Positions 1-10,685 of a stretch of 64,000 bases of DNA are shown in pieces. Location of the stretch: contig NC_057321.1 in assembly GCF_000687475.1 (NCBI RefSeq), positions 124,001 to 188,000 of the forward strand, read 5' to 3'. How positions within the stretch are numbered: position 1 is the first letter of the stretch; each line of letters opens with the position of its first letter. The stretch comes from Ustilaginoidea virens. Taxonomy: Eukaryota > Ascomycota > Sordariomycetes > Hypocreales > Clavicipitaceae. Below the pieces are notes generated by a model that made no database searches, had not been told where the DNA came from, and was given only the letters and a program-made list of their open reading frames with translations. Both the position numbers and the translations under genes were made by a program.

Positions 1-2272
1 AATACCTCGCTGCCTCTTGCTTACAATCTCCTGTTAGATATTAATGTGCTCTTCCCATTTCATATCCCTTTCTACCTTCCCACAAGAGTTTGGCGCTTAG
101 TTGTTGGCACGTTGATTCATCTTCGAGTCATACCGCCTAGGCACAATGCGCCTGAGGGTGAAACAGCCGACGATGAACAAAATGGCAAGCTGAAGCCATG
201 GATCAGGTTCCAATTTCCCATGAACTTTGTCACCGCGCCACTAATCGCGGATCTCTTTCTGCTTGCAATCTCGGCAATTGGCCGAAAGGAAGTTCATGAT
301 GGAACCCTCGGGGCCGACAACATTTCTCCCATTGACATCATGGCATTCTTCCTTACTTTGGCGTACATTGCCATTTCTATTGATGCGTCGGGGTTGATTC
401 GATATCTTGCGTTCAAGGTACTGCAATGGGGCGGCAGAATCGGCCACCGGCTTTTTTTCCTCCTCTACGCTTTCTTCTTTCTAATTGGCAGTTTCATTGG
501 CAACGATCCCATCATTTTATCCGGCACGGCTTTCTTGGCCTACATGACCAGAGTGTCCAGCAACATCGTCCACCCTAGAGCTTGGATTCATACCCAGTTC
601 GCCGTCGCAAATATTGCTTCTGCGATCCTCGTTTCGTCAAACCCAACCAACCTGGTTCTCGCTGGGGCCTTCAAGATCAAATTCATCAACTACACCGCCA
701 ACATGATAGTTCCTGTAGTGGTGACTGCGACTGTGCTCTTTCCCTTTTTGCTCTACATTGTGTTTGCTAACGAGTCTTTGATCCCGTCTACTATCAAGAT
801 GCACGAGTTGCCACTAGAGGCTCGAGGGAAGAAGCCGGTCAATCCTAATATTCCTCACGCTCGCGGACAAATGGAAGAAGAAGAAAACAGCCTCGAAAAT
901 GATGAGCAGGTCAAACTACTTTCACTGGAAGAGATTATGAATCCCTTCCTGGACAAGGGCGGTGCTGCATTTGGTGCCGCCATTATGGCGGCTACCCTTA
1001 TCACCGTATTAGTTCTCAACGCCGTAAGCACAGGTACCGATGCGCGCCCTGTCTTCTGGGTGACACTCCCAGCCGCGTTTGTTATGTTTTGCTGGGATCT
1101 CGGTTTCGGCTGGTATCATCGTGCTGAAACCCGGCAAATTGCTCGCAACGGTAGACAGGAACTTGAAAACGCGCGTGCGGAGAGGGTGTTGCGGGAGGAG
1201 CAGCCAGCATTACCACCAGTAGCTCAAGCAACTGCGAATGGCTCTATCATGAATGAGATTGAGAGACAAGGCTCGATTCCTGGTGGGTTATTGGAAACTG
1301 AGAAACGCGGGCCAGCTGCAACTACGCCTTTGCCTCCGGCCATTCTTGTTTCTGAGAATCCAGACGGCGCAGCGATCAGAACCAGTTCTTCATCCGAATC
1401 CCTTCAAGCGACGTCAACCTCCATCCCTGAGCGGGCCAACGGAGGGAATGCCCCGTATGACGAAAAGAGCGCAGCCCTCTTCCAATCGGCAGACGGACAA
1501 GCGATGGCTTTATCCCCCACTCCAGACCTCCTCGTATCATCTAATGGGGACGGTGATGGCCCAAAACGCTCCTCCCAAGCACCGTCGTTTCGACCTGACA
1601 AATGTCGGACGACTTTGGTTTCCCTCGCCAAAGGCGCCTTTCGCTGGGCCCAGGAAACTTTCCCTACCGCAGCCGCAGTTGTTCTCCATTTGCCTTTCGC
1701 CCTGGTACCCTTTGCGTTCTCCATGTTTGTGCTTGTACAAGCCTTGGCGACCAAGGGCTGGATTCCCGTTTTTGCGTATGGATGGGACCACTGGGTGAGG
1801 AAGACTGGGACGGTTGGTGCTATAGGCGGCATGGGGTTTCTGTCCGTGGTTCTTTGCAACGTAGGTTTATTCCCTGCATGTTTGTGCCCCGAATGCATCG
1901 AGGCTAACGATTGTTTGATGCAAGTTTGCCGGAACAAACATCGGTACGACGATTCTTTTATCCCGCGTTATTCAGACCTGGCAAGCGATCAATGCGGAAA
2001 ACAAGACCGAAATCAGCGACCGTACGTTTTGGGCTACGGTATACAGCATGGCTATTGGTGTCAACTACGGCGCATTCAGCACAGCATTCAGCGCGTCATT
2101 AGCAGGGCTTCTCTGGAAAGACATTTTATCCCGCAAACACATTCATGTTCGGGGGCTTGAGTTTGCTCGAGTGAACCTTCCTATTATTGCCATTGCTATG
2201 GTCGTGGGTCTTGCCGTCCTTACTGGGCAAATATACATTGTCCGCGGCGACCAACCTTATGATCACACGTGA
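1..2272 (+). CDS. ArsB/NhaD-type anion permease, 5' end beyond the window
   Basis: Multi-spanning membrane transporter of the ion-transporter superfamily (arsenite/citrate/Na+ antiporter-like permease, CitMHS/ArsB fold), probably moving an inorganic or organic anion across a membrane. The frame is open from base 1, and the GTG at 46 is internal, so the start lies upstream of the window. Exon 1 ends at 1860. A 64-bp intron (1861-1924; gtaggt donor, gctaac branch site, caag acceptor) is removed, and exon 2 (1925-2272) restores FAGTNIGTTILLSRV and runs to TGA. Seen: many hydrophobic segments, the paired family motifs SSNPTNLVLAG (first half) and FAGTNIG (second half), and a long hydrophilic Ser/Pro-rich loop at roughly codons 375-540 between the two halves. 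About 735 codons are visible. Substrate is not determinable from sequence; family assignment is firm, arsenite specificity is not. Confidence 0.85.
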
Positions 2273-3742
2273 GAAACATTGGCCTCGAAGGGACCAATGG
2301 TGAAATGAGGTCTATCTTTATCTTGGCTTCTTAAGATGTGGCTAGAGCATGGGTAAGGTAGATGAGTTGAGACGCATTCACACTGTACATACGGCATTTG
2401 GACATGATGCCAACCCTCGGATATGATTGTTCTGATTGAAATAGTGTTGCCGGGGCTACGTATCGATAGAGATGGCGAGATTATCAATGAATAATGACTC
2501 GGTTTTAGACTGGGGCGAGCTCGATATCTGTTATTTCGTTTCCTCCCGTACATGCAGCGGTGGCCATCACGCGCACAACACCCGGCCTGTCGCATAACGC
2601 CACCTCGCCGCGGATCAAACCTGCTGAATTCGGCGACTCAACAAAATTCCATGCTTACAGGGCACACTTGCTGATGCGATTTGGGCAATGCTGCCCGTGA
2701 CAGTTTGCCAGCAAGACCGATTGGCGGGTTTCAAGCACCGCAGTTAGCCTTCTGTTCTTTACCTAGATACATGTATTTATCCCTCCCCTCTTGTGCATTA
2801 TCCAGCTTTTGATCCAATCAAAACCCAACGATTGCGGCTCAACATGGAAAGCGAGTGATTTCAGCAGAACGAGGCAGGCCAGGCCCGGACCGATCTGGCG
2901 CGCTTGGCTGCACTGGGCAAGTCTTGGCCACAGCCCGGTTTTGGCGGTGAAGAAACAGCATCGCCAAGCATCCCGTCCAATGTCTTTTGTCCAGAGTGGA
3001 ATGTGACGTACGAGAAGCGGGGTTGATGTCGTCGTGCGCCAACACGGGGGCATTCTACTGTTGGTTCCGTACAGCCACGTCGATGAAACATCGCCTTTGA
3101 ATTAAACTCCATTTTGGAAGCTGCTAGCACGAAAATGTAGTCAGCCGATGAATGTCACCGATGGGGTTCGTAGGTAGGGTACGCCTTGTTTGCTTCGGTA
3201 CAGTTGTCGCGGGGAGCGGAATGACTGATAAAAGTTGAAGTCTGACTTGTCCATTTCCCCAGCGGAGCGCTTTGGAAGGAATTGTGTTTTTCGAGAAGCA
3301 AGCCTTTCGGCCAGAAGATAGTAAAAAGGATCCTGCTATGAAACCACGGGTGGAGCCTCACATCACGAAAGTGCCACTGCAGATCCCATACAACCTTCCG
3401 AAAGTGGCTACTCCCGAACATGGCGTTTATTCTTCCAGTTGACGCGGTGTACTTGGCGATGGGCAGCATTGTGACGTCGCTGTTAAGGCCAGAAGAACTC
3501 TGGTCATCTCGGCCGGCCAAACGATCCACGCTGCGAATTATATAATGCTTTCACAGGCGTATCAGACAACGCATGCCGTTGTGGTGAAAGAGAGAACGCC
3601 AGCCGACAGAGTGTAATTCAAATAGCCAGGTAATTCTTCTTGAAGTCGTCCCTTTTGGCTTGCCGTTCATGTGGTTTTAGAGTCTCGCCCTTCAAATTCC
3701 TGTTACCCAGGGGCAATCGTTGCTGGTTGAATGCAGCCCATC
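2273..3742. other. intergenic region, no gene supported
   Basis: Mixed-composition spacer between two convergently unrelated plus-strand genes. Open frames here on either strand are short and have no recognisable motif. An AT-rich TATA-like stretch (attatataatgc, about 3537-3548) lies about 200 bp upstream of the next start codon and may belong to that gene's promoter. Confidence 0.5.
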
Positions 3743-5153
3743 ATGAAGTCGTTCACCGCTTTCTTGGTACTTTCCATCTTTTCTTTTCGCAGCATGGCAA
3801 GTACAGACGTTGCTCCCAATGCTGAAAGCCTAGCGGCCGCGGATTCTCCTCTCGCCGTATCAATGGAGGAGGTGATGGAGGCGAAGCTTTCGCACAGGGA
3901 AAGGGACATCGCCGCTGGCGTTTTCGACGAGGATCGCTATGCTCCTCAGAGTGCCACGCCTTGTAGGAATGGCAATTCCGGCGAGTATTCGTGCGAGAAT
4001 GTCGACTTGAGGGGGTTTTTGCGCCATCAAGATCTGGGGAGCGAGACTCGAACTGGCAACGACGTCTGGGGTAAGTGGCTACGCCTCCTTCAGCGCTTAC
4101 AAACATAGAGTCTCATGTTCTCTTCACTAGGCTGGACTTCGTTGAGCGGGAGAGAATTCGGCATCGTCGGCCAGACAGACGGCGTGGGTTTTGTCGAAGT
4201 CCTCAAGGACGGCAGCCTGCGGGCCATGGGGCGCCTTCCCACGCAGACGACCGACAGCGTCTGGCGCGATATCAAGGTCATTGGCAGGCACGCCTACATC
4301 GGCTCCGAGGCTCCTGGCCACGGCCTCCAAGTCTTTGACCTGACCAAGCTCCTGACGGTTGATGCCAGGAGCCCGCCCACATTCGACATCAAGTCCGACC
4401 TGACGGCGCACTTTTCCGGATTCGGAAGCAGCCACAACATCGTGGCCCACGGGGCCACCCGGACGATCTTCGCCGTGGGGACTTCCCGCAACGGCTCGTG
4501 CAAGGGCGGGCTCTGGATGGTCGACGTGTCTGATCCCGCTGAGCCCCGGGATGCCGGCTGCTTCGCGCAAGACGGCTACGTCCACGACGCCCAGTGCGTC
4601 ATCTACAAGGGGCCGGACAGGAGGTACCGCGGCTGCGAGATTTGCTTCTGCTACGACGAGAGCGCCCTCACCATTGTGGACGTCACGCGGCGCCGCAATG
4701 CCAAGCGGCTCTCGGTCACGCCCTACAGGGGGGCGTCGTACACGCACCAGGGGTGGCTGACGGGGCATGACCAGCGGTTCCTGCTGCTGGACGATGAGCT
4801 GGACGAGGACCTACATCGTCGATGTGGCTGACCTGACTAGGCCCGTGTTCACGGGCTACTACAAGAGTCCGGCCAAGGCTATCGATCACAACCTGTATGT
4901 CGTTGACGGGCTGTCGTACATGTCAAACTATGGCTCTGGGCTACGCATCGTCAACGTGACGTCGGTCGCTGAGAACAGCAGCGGCTCCTGGTTCCGCGAG
5001 GTTGGGTTCTTTGACGTTTATCCCGAGGATGACGCCGTGGGCGGGGAGGTGACTTTTAATGGGGCTTGGTCGGTGTATCCTTATTTCCGGAGCGGAAACA
5101 TTCTCGTCAACAGCATCGAGCGTGGGATATTCTCCGTCAAGCTCGTTTTGTGA
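3743..5153 (+). CDS. secreted LVIVD / choice-of-anchor-B type beta-propeller protein, frameshifted
   Basis: Probable extracellular beta-propeller-like protein of the LVIVD-repeat family ('regulatory P domain' proteins of fungi); biochemical role unknown. ATG at 3743 is preferred over the in-frame ATG at 3731 because it gives a clean signal peptide (MKSFTAFLVLSIFSFRSMA). Exon 1 ends at 4070; a 60-bp intron (4071-4130, gtaagt...cactag) splices in frame to give NDVWGWTSLSGREF. The family motifs WRDIKV, SEAPGHGLQVFDL, HDAQCV and LLLDDELDE are visible. Directly after LLLDDELDE (about 4803-4812) the frame breaks by one base: TYIVDVADLTRPVFTGYYKS continues in another frame to TGA at 5153. No usable splice pair exists at the break, and family members normally carry extra residues between DELDE and the TYI strand, so a small out-of-frame deletion is likely. 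This could be a recent pseudogene or an assembly error. Confidence 0.75.
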
Positions 5154-7454
5154 TGGATGGTTTTTCGTTTGTTTGTATAAATGTTGAGGGTCAGGTGTGG
5201 TCTGCAAGAGCAGGTTGGTAGATGCTTGTGGTTGTCGTCAATGGCCAGAACATTGCACCAGCGGGAACCTTTTGAGTCGATGTGACTCTGGAGCGGCTTT
5301 GGGCAAGCTGGTCTGCCATTCTTTTGACTTGCATTGAGCCTGCTTGGCCGTGGTCGCTGAGAGGGGGTTGGTCGGAGGCCGCCAAGATGAGCTCTATGAT
5401 GCGCAACGAGCGGCATGAATCTGGAAAAAGTGCTAAGACGCCCAATCTGCCGTGTCCCGCGTTAAATAGGGGATATAGATTGGACTCGAAAATATAGGGA
5501 CTCCTTTTCTTCTTTAGGCCCAGCTAGGAGCCTGAAAATTCTGGCGCATTGGATATAGGGGAGTCTTAAAGCACCATTAGTCGCGGCGTGGGCTCACTCG
5601 ATGTTCAGGGCAACATAGTCTTAATCCTGATCTAAGAGCCAGAGAGAAATGACAACAACAGTAACTCACTAGCTAGCAATGCTCGTTGTTATCAATGTTT
5701 ATCGCAATCAATGCATCCTGGGAAGTAATATTCAAGGTGTCGTGTATCATAGTATTCGCAATCAATGCATCCTGGGAAGTACTTTTCAAGGTGTCATGTA
5801 TCATGATATCCGCAAGATTCTCATAATAACGCCCCGCCGCCTTGATGCCTACGGACACACAACGATCGCAGAGTCTCGTGCATGTCACATAAAAAAGAAA
5901 TGTGTGGGCCTCATTCGTCCGTCAGCTGCGGCTTATAGAATAAGGGCCTTGTAGGTTCGAGTCTCGATTCGAACTTCACGTGCTAATGTCTGACGTGAAT
6001 GCTACTCACGTAGAGGGTAAATGCGGAGGTGCTTCTTCTCATTTTCGCCCCTGCTGCCTCTTATCCATCCGCCCCCTTGCTTCTGTGGCAGATGAGCTTA
6101 TTAAGCCCATGTTCGAATTATTAGCGATGCTTGGGATGACAGCTGTATCCCAGGTTGCCAGAGCCACCTCGCCGTCTGTTGTCCAGCATGGAACTTCCCG
6201 AGCTCTCGACGAATGATTCGGCCTCGTCACGGCTTCCGGGGGCGTGTTTCCCGAAGACGTAGTCAGCCTGGACAAATTGCTGGCAGGGAGGCCGTGTAGT
6301 CCGCACTACGTACCATCCGTGATACCAGAATCCGGCTGGCAAAGGTTTGTGGCTAAAGTACACTCGGCCAAGCTTCTGCACCTGGGACGATAGTTGTTAT
6401 TATGGTTAGCCTCGTGATCTCCCACGACTGTATTGGCCCGTCTTCCTTGGCTATGATTCCGAGTTTTGATGCTCGCTGCATATTCGGATACGCTGGGAAG
6501 ATGCGTTTCACCTGCGCTCCTTCATGGCTTCATGCCATGTGCATCTTCGATGGTTTTAATATTTACAGCATTCGCCACCAGCCCCATAACCCGTCTATCC
6601 AAACCTGTAGCTTGCACGGGGCCGTATCCAAGAGCATCTCCTGAGACCCCTGTAGAGGATGGTGAATAGGGCCAAGACCTGCTGCTGCCCAATCTTTGCT
6701 GCACGAGAAGCGAGATTTCTCACAGATACAGAGGCAGATTCAGGTCAATTTCAGGGTCACTGGCCCAACGAGTGCTTCTGTGATTACGGGTCCTCGGTAG
6801 ATGTTCATTCGTACCAGTTGACCTCCACATCAAGAGTTCTAGTGCCTCGGAGCCAGATACCTTGTCTTAGGTGGCTAGTCTAAATACCGAGACCAGTGAT
6901 GCAGGCGTTCGCATCGATAATGGTTGCACTAAAACATGACGCCATATAAAGTGCGGTTCTATTGGGCTTCATCCTGCGATACATAACCCAGTGCTACCTG
7001 GTACATGCGGTACATGATTAATCACGAATATTAGCCGACGGAAACAAAACGTAAAAAACTATCGTCACCCGGCATTTCTTGCGCAAATCATCGCCCATAT
7101 CTGACTCGAGCTTATCCCACTTACGTCAGGACCGATGCTCATCTTATTGGTTAGAGGCTGCTGCGACGATTTAACTCTTTTTCCAACTTGACACATATTC
7201 CAGCTCCATCGTCGGTGTCGGTGACTTTGCGCAGCCATCCAACGAAAAAAAAAAGATAAAAAAAACAGGCTAAAAAATGGTATGTGCTCATCAAATCCGT
7301 TCCTGCATGGGTCACCGCACCCATCATCTACATGTACCCACCCAGAAGCATTGCTTAGGCCATCGACATCGCCGACCGGATTCTGAAACCTCGCACCGAG
7401 CCCCCTTAAGCCGTTGGCGCCAGCGTTCAGAAGTGCACATGCCACGCCACCACC
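5154..7454. other. long intergenic region without a supported gene
   Basis: I see no credible intact gene. Between about 6120 and 6720 the minus strand carries several short open pieces in different frames (for example a piece with KRIFPAYPNMQRASKLG around 6430-6510). They could be remnants of a decayed gene, but I recognise no family. A two-copy tandem repeat lies at 5703-5810. Confidence 0.4.
5703..5810. repeat. 54-bp tandem duplication, two copies
   Basis: Copies at 5703-5756 and 5757-5810 both begin cgcaatcaatgcatcctggg and differ at a few positions, mostly transitions. A partial third start (cgcaag) follows at 5811. No coding frame is shared, so this looks like a simple local duplication. 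Confidence 0.85.
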
Positions 7455-9239
7455 ATGTTGGACTCGACCACCCGTCCGCTTCTTCAGGGGTCAGTCAACC
7501 TCGAGACTGCCTTGCGAGATGACGGCATATCCTGCGGCGGCTAGAATATCCAGAGGAGAAACGACGATTCTGGAGCTCACTGGCGGCGCGTAAAGTCGAC
7601 ATTGAATCCATGATTCGCCATCAGTTGGGCGTCGACTAGTGCCACATGAGCGCCATGGAAGCATGGAAGTTGGGCAGGTTCAACGTCGTAGTTCCTATTA
7701 TGCTCCCCCTTGAAGAGACTGTGTTCCTCCGCCTGCCACTTCCTTACAAAGTTGGCGATGCACGCTGTCCGGGCAACTCGGACGAGAAGCTTCGGACCGA
7801 GGTTGCAACCTACATTTGGCTTGAAGAAAACTGCCCTGAAGCTCCTATTCCCACCCTTCGCGCCTTTGGTTTCCCCGACGGGTCTGCGGTGAGTCTGGTC
7901 TATGCAAAGTCTCCATCCGGCGCCTAACATGGATCTAGTATGCGCATCCGAGCAATGCTCCTCTCGTCACCAAGACCCTATAACGGTTACGGAGATGGAC
8001 ACTAAGACTTCTTGGGCGGCCGGTTCCGTCTTGCTACTGTATGTACCTAGCAGCAAGAGGAACCCTCTGGAGCACGGCTACCTCATTCTCAGTGAAGCCA
8101 AGGGCGAAATGCTTTCCTTGTCCTGGGAGAAATACCGTCACGATAAATCCTATCGAGAGAGGTTATTCCTTGGCCTTGCCAACGTAACCTTGTCATTAAA
8201 TAGAACGCCTCTGTCCCGCATTGCTTCCCTTACGTTGCGGCCCAACGGCTGTGTTGCGCTTTCAAATGGACCGCTGGACCTGCACTTTCAGATGCTGGAG
8301 AATGAGGGCATCAGCTCTGGAATCCCGCGACATAGGACGTATGCCGCATTCGAGCCTTATATATCTGACCTGATTTCCCTCCAAGATAGCAAGATGCTAC
8401 ATCAACCAAACTCAGTCCGCAACTTTGCCGATGGTAAGAGGCAGCTCGCGGCCCTGGTGACTCTGCGAGCCGTCATGCCCACCTTCATCCGCCCACAGTA
8501 TCGCGAGGGCCCTTTCCACTTGACCCTCACCGACCTCGACCAGTCAAACATCTTTGTCGATGGGCAGTGGAACATCAAAACGATAATCGAACTTGAGTGG
8601 GCATGCGCAAGGCCCATTGAAATGCAGATGCCGCCATTCTGGCTCACTTCAAGGGCAGTTGACGGGTTCAAAGACGCAGACGAGATAGCCGAGTACGATG
8701 CCATTCTCGCAGAGTATCTCGAATTCTCTGCAGCCGAAGAGAAGCGACGCAACGGCGTGGCGCTCGAGGCGCCCATCCAGCGACATGTGTGGAGAAGTGG
8801 CGCCTTTTGGTTTTTTCATGCGGCGTTGACACCAAAGGGCATGTTTAACCTGTTCTCGCGGCATATCCATCCTCACTTCAGCAAGGTGCATCCCCAGATG
8901 ATTATATTCAACGAGATGCTTTTCTGTTACTGGGGCTTGCAGGCCGAGAAGACGATAGGTTTGAAAGTCAGGCAAAAAGATGAGTACGTCGAAAAAGTCA
9001 GGCAGGTTTTTGGGCAGCCCGTGGAGCAGCGAGCCACGTGGGGAGGGGAGGATAGATTGGCCGAGCCCCGAGCCCCGGGCTACAGCAGACGCTGGGTAGA
9101 TTTCTTTCTTATTGTGCAGAGCTATTACTGGCGTGGTGCGGACCAAAAGTTGCACTCTAGCAGGATGTACATGTATATCACGACAAAAACCATGATCTTG
9201 GGTAATGACTTGCTTGGATGCTCCATCTTGTGCTTGTAA
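7455..9239 (+). pseudogene. decayed APH/choline-kinase-like phosphotransferase family gene
   Basis: Remnant of the large fungal family of aminoglycoside-phosphotransferase-like proteins (small-molecule kinase fold; true substrates mostly unknown). Family blocks can be followed in order: LEYPEEKRRFW and RKVDIES (7541-7615), WKLGRFNV, RLPLPYKVG and PGNSDEKLR, TYIWLEENCP (7646-7860), a probable 50-bp intron (7889-7938, gtgagt...ctag), YAHPSNAPLVTK, HGYLILSE, NEGISSGIPR, HQPNSVR, LTDLDQSNIFVDG, PFWLTSR. Lesions: a one-base frameshift near 7528; in-frame TAG at 7637-7639; in-frame TAA at 7981-7983; and a second frameshift near 8035-8060. Catalytic-loop residues are also altered: D replaces the family His in LTDLxQSN, and E replaces the Mg-binding Asp in I-D-LEW. 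The 7646 and 7902 open frames are therefore not separate genes. Confidence 0.8.
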
Positions 9240-9703
9240 CGAAACACTACGAAGCCTAGCGCAATTACCGTTACACAGTTCTTATTTAGATGACTTGGCT
9301 TGGAGCCCTTTTTTATTTTGCGTGAAGTAGACGGTGAGAATCTGCAAGGATCTGGGACGACGATGCTACAGGCGCCGGAAGGTCTGGCATTTCTCATCGC
9401 ACGGCTGCCACGGCAGTGATGCTCTCCCCTGAACGAGGCGGCGGGCAACCACAACGTCAGGAATTTTGACCAAAGCAGCCGATCATCCGATATGCCAGCG
9501 TTTGCACTTTTGTCTGATAGAATTTGATTTCGAGCGTGCATGGTTGATCTCGCTCAGCGGGGTAAGCTAGCCAAGTGCACTAATGTCCTCTAGGCTTGTT
9601 TCTGCATCGAGGAAAACGGGCGAGTGGCGCCGCTTTAAGCACGTAGCAGATGGAGCTTTGCTGTATAAGAAGATGATTCGTATCGTCTGCGAACGGCCCA
9701 GAC
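9240..9703. other. intergenic spacer, nothing recognised
   Basis: No credible gene on either strand between the phosphotransferase pseudogene and the MULE target duplication. Confidence 0.5.
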
Positions 9704-9712
9704 GGGGAAGAC

Positions 9713-9824
9713 GAGCACGTAAACAGAGCGGGAAGAGTTTTCAAACCCACCGGGAACGCTAAACCTAAAAGAGAACTTGTACCTTTGCACCTATTTTCTA
9801 TGAGTAGTGACGTGCCGCATTTTT
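9713..9824 (+). repeat. MULE left terminal inverted repeat, 112 bp
   Basis: Starts gagcacgtaaacagagcggg and ends gacgtgccgcattttt. It matches the reverse complement of 12730-12841 with one mismatch that I can see (gagC versus gagT). Confidence 0.95.
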
Positions 9825-10092
9825 ACTGCTGCGAACCTTTGAAGTGTGCATACTTATCTTAAGGGAAATCGCGATTTAATGCCACTTTTGATAATGTAGA
9901 GCTTCTATTGAGGCCTATAATATACCCATCCTTCGTGCTGGCTAGAGTCTATCTCAGGATTTATCTGCAAAGATAAGGGACTTGGCCTAGGGCTAAGATT
10001 ACGTGGAACTTGAGGTACTAGGCCTATTGTATGAAATGGTTGGCTGTATTGAGCCATTTGAGGGGATCTAGCTGGCCGCTGTGCTATTAAGT

Positions 10093-10136
10093 GCGCTGCT
10101 TGCGAAGGCGCTGCTTGCGAAGGCGCTGCTTGCGAA
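10093..10136. repeat. 15-bp minisatellite, three copies, inside the MULE
   Basis: Three near-identical gcgctgcttgcgaag units in the non-coding 3' part of the MULE. Confidence 0.8.
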
Positions 10137-10685
10137 TTTACTTGCGAAGAAAAAGGACTTGGCCTAAGGCTAGGATCGCGCGTAACTAGAGGTATTGGTG
10201 CTCTTCTGTAGAAAGGTTGCGAGGATGCAGCCGGCCAATGTTCTATTATTGAAGGGCCTACTTAATGAGGCTGTTGGTAATGATGATGATGATGATGATG
10301 ATGCATAGTAGCCTATTGCTGCGAGGTCTGTAGAGCCTCAATAGTGCCTGCTATCCGTAAGATAGCAGCCTAAAGCTCTTCAATCTATTGTTGGCCCTGG
10401 TTATGCGCATTTCCTTGTTTCCTTAGTTTCTTTATGCTATTACGGCTTAATAATGCCACTGATGATGCCCTTGTTCTAGAGGCTTCAACCTGATGAACAA
10501 AGTTAAAGATCGCATTCCCTTCTCGTTCGTCAATACTAAGGATTCTGCCTATATAAGACTCGATTGATAAGAGGGGCTTCGGCTCGTTAGATTGTATGCC
10601 TCATTATCATATAATATCAGGATCGGGCTCGCGATAACGGTTAAGAAGCTCTTCTTCATCGGGCTATAAATAAGGCAATTAGTAG

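Noticed and set aside
1253..1937. Several 80-180 codon frames overlapping the permease gene on both strands
   Set aside because: Shadows of the long permease exon in other frames, without motifs; the permease frame has membrane segments and family motifs and splices correctly.
3155..3529. Minus-strand 124-codon open frame
   Set aside because: No recognisable motif, lies in the presumed promoter side of the LVIVD gene, and composition does not look coding.
4127..4768. Minus-strand 213-codon frame opposite the LVIVD gene
   Set aside because: Mirror open frame in GC-rich coding DNA; the plus strand carries the family motifs.
5945..5980. Possible tRNA gene (ggttcgagtctcg T-loop-like motif)
   Set aside because: The putative T-stem does not pair, no acceptor or anticodon arm can be built around it, and the sequence is better described as a short inverted repeat gttcga...tcgaac.
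7902..9239. Independent 445-residue gene
   Set aside because: Its first ~45 codons are an out-of-frame reading of the intron and upstream exon of the APH-like pseudogene; family homology begins only after about 8040.
10280..10303. TGA/GAT microsatellite as a regulatory element
   Set aside because: Simple sequence repeat inside a dead transposon; nothing suggests function.
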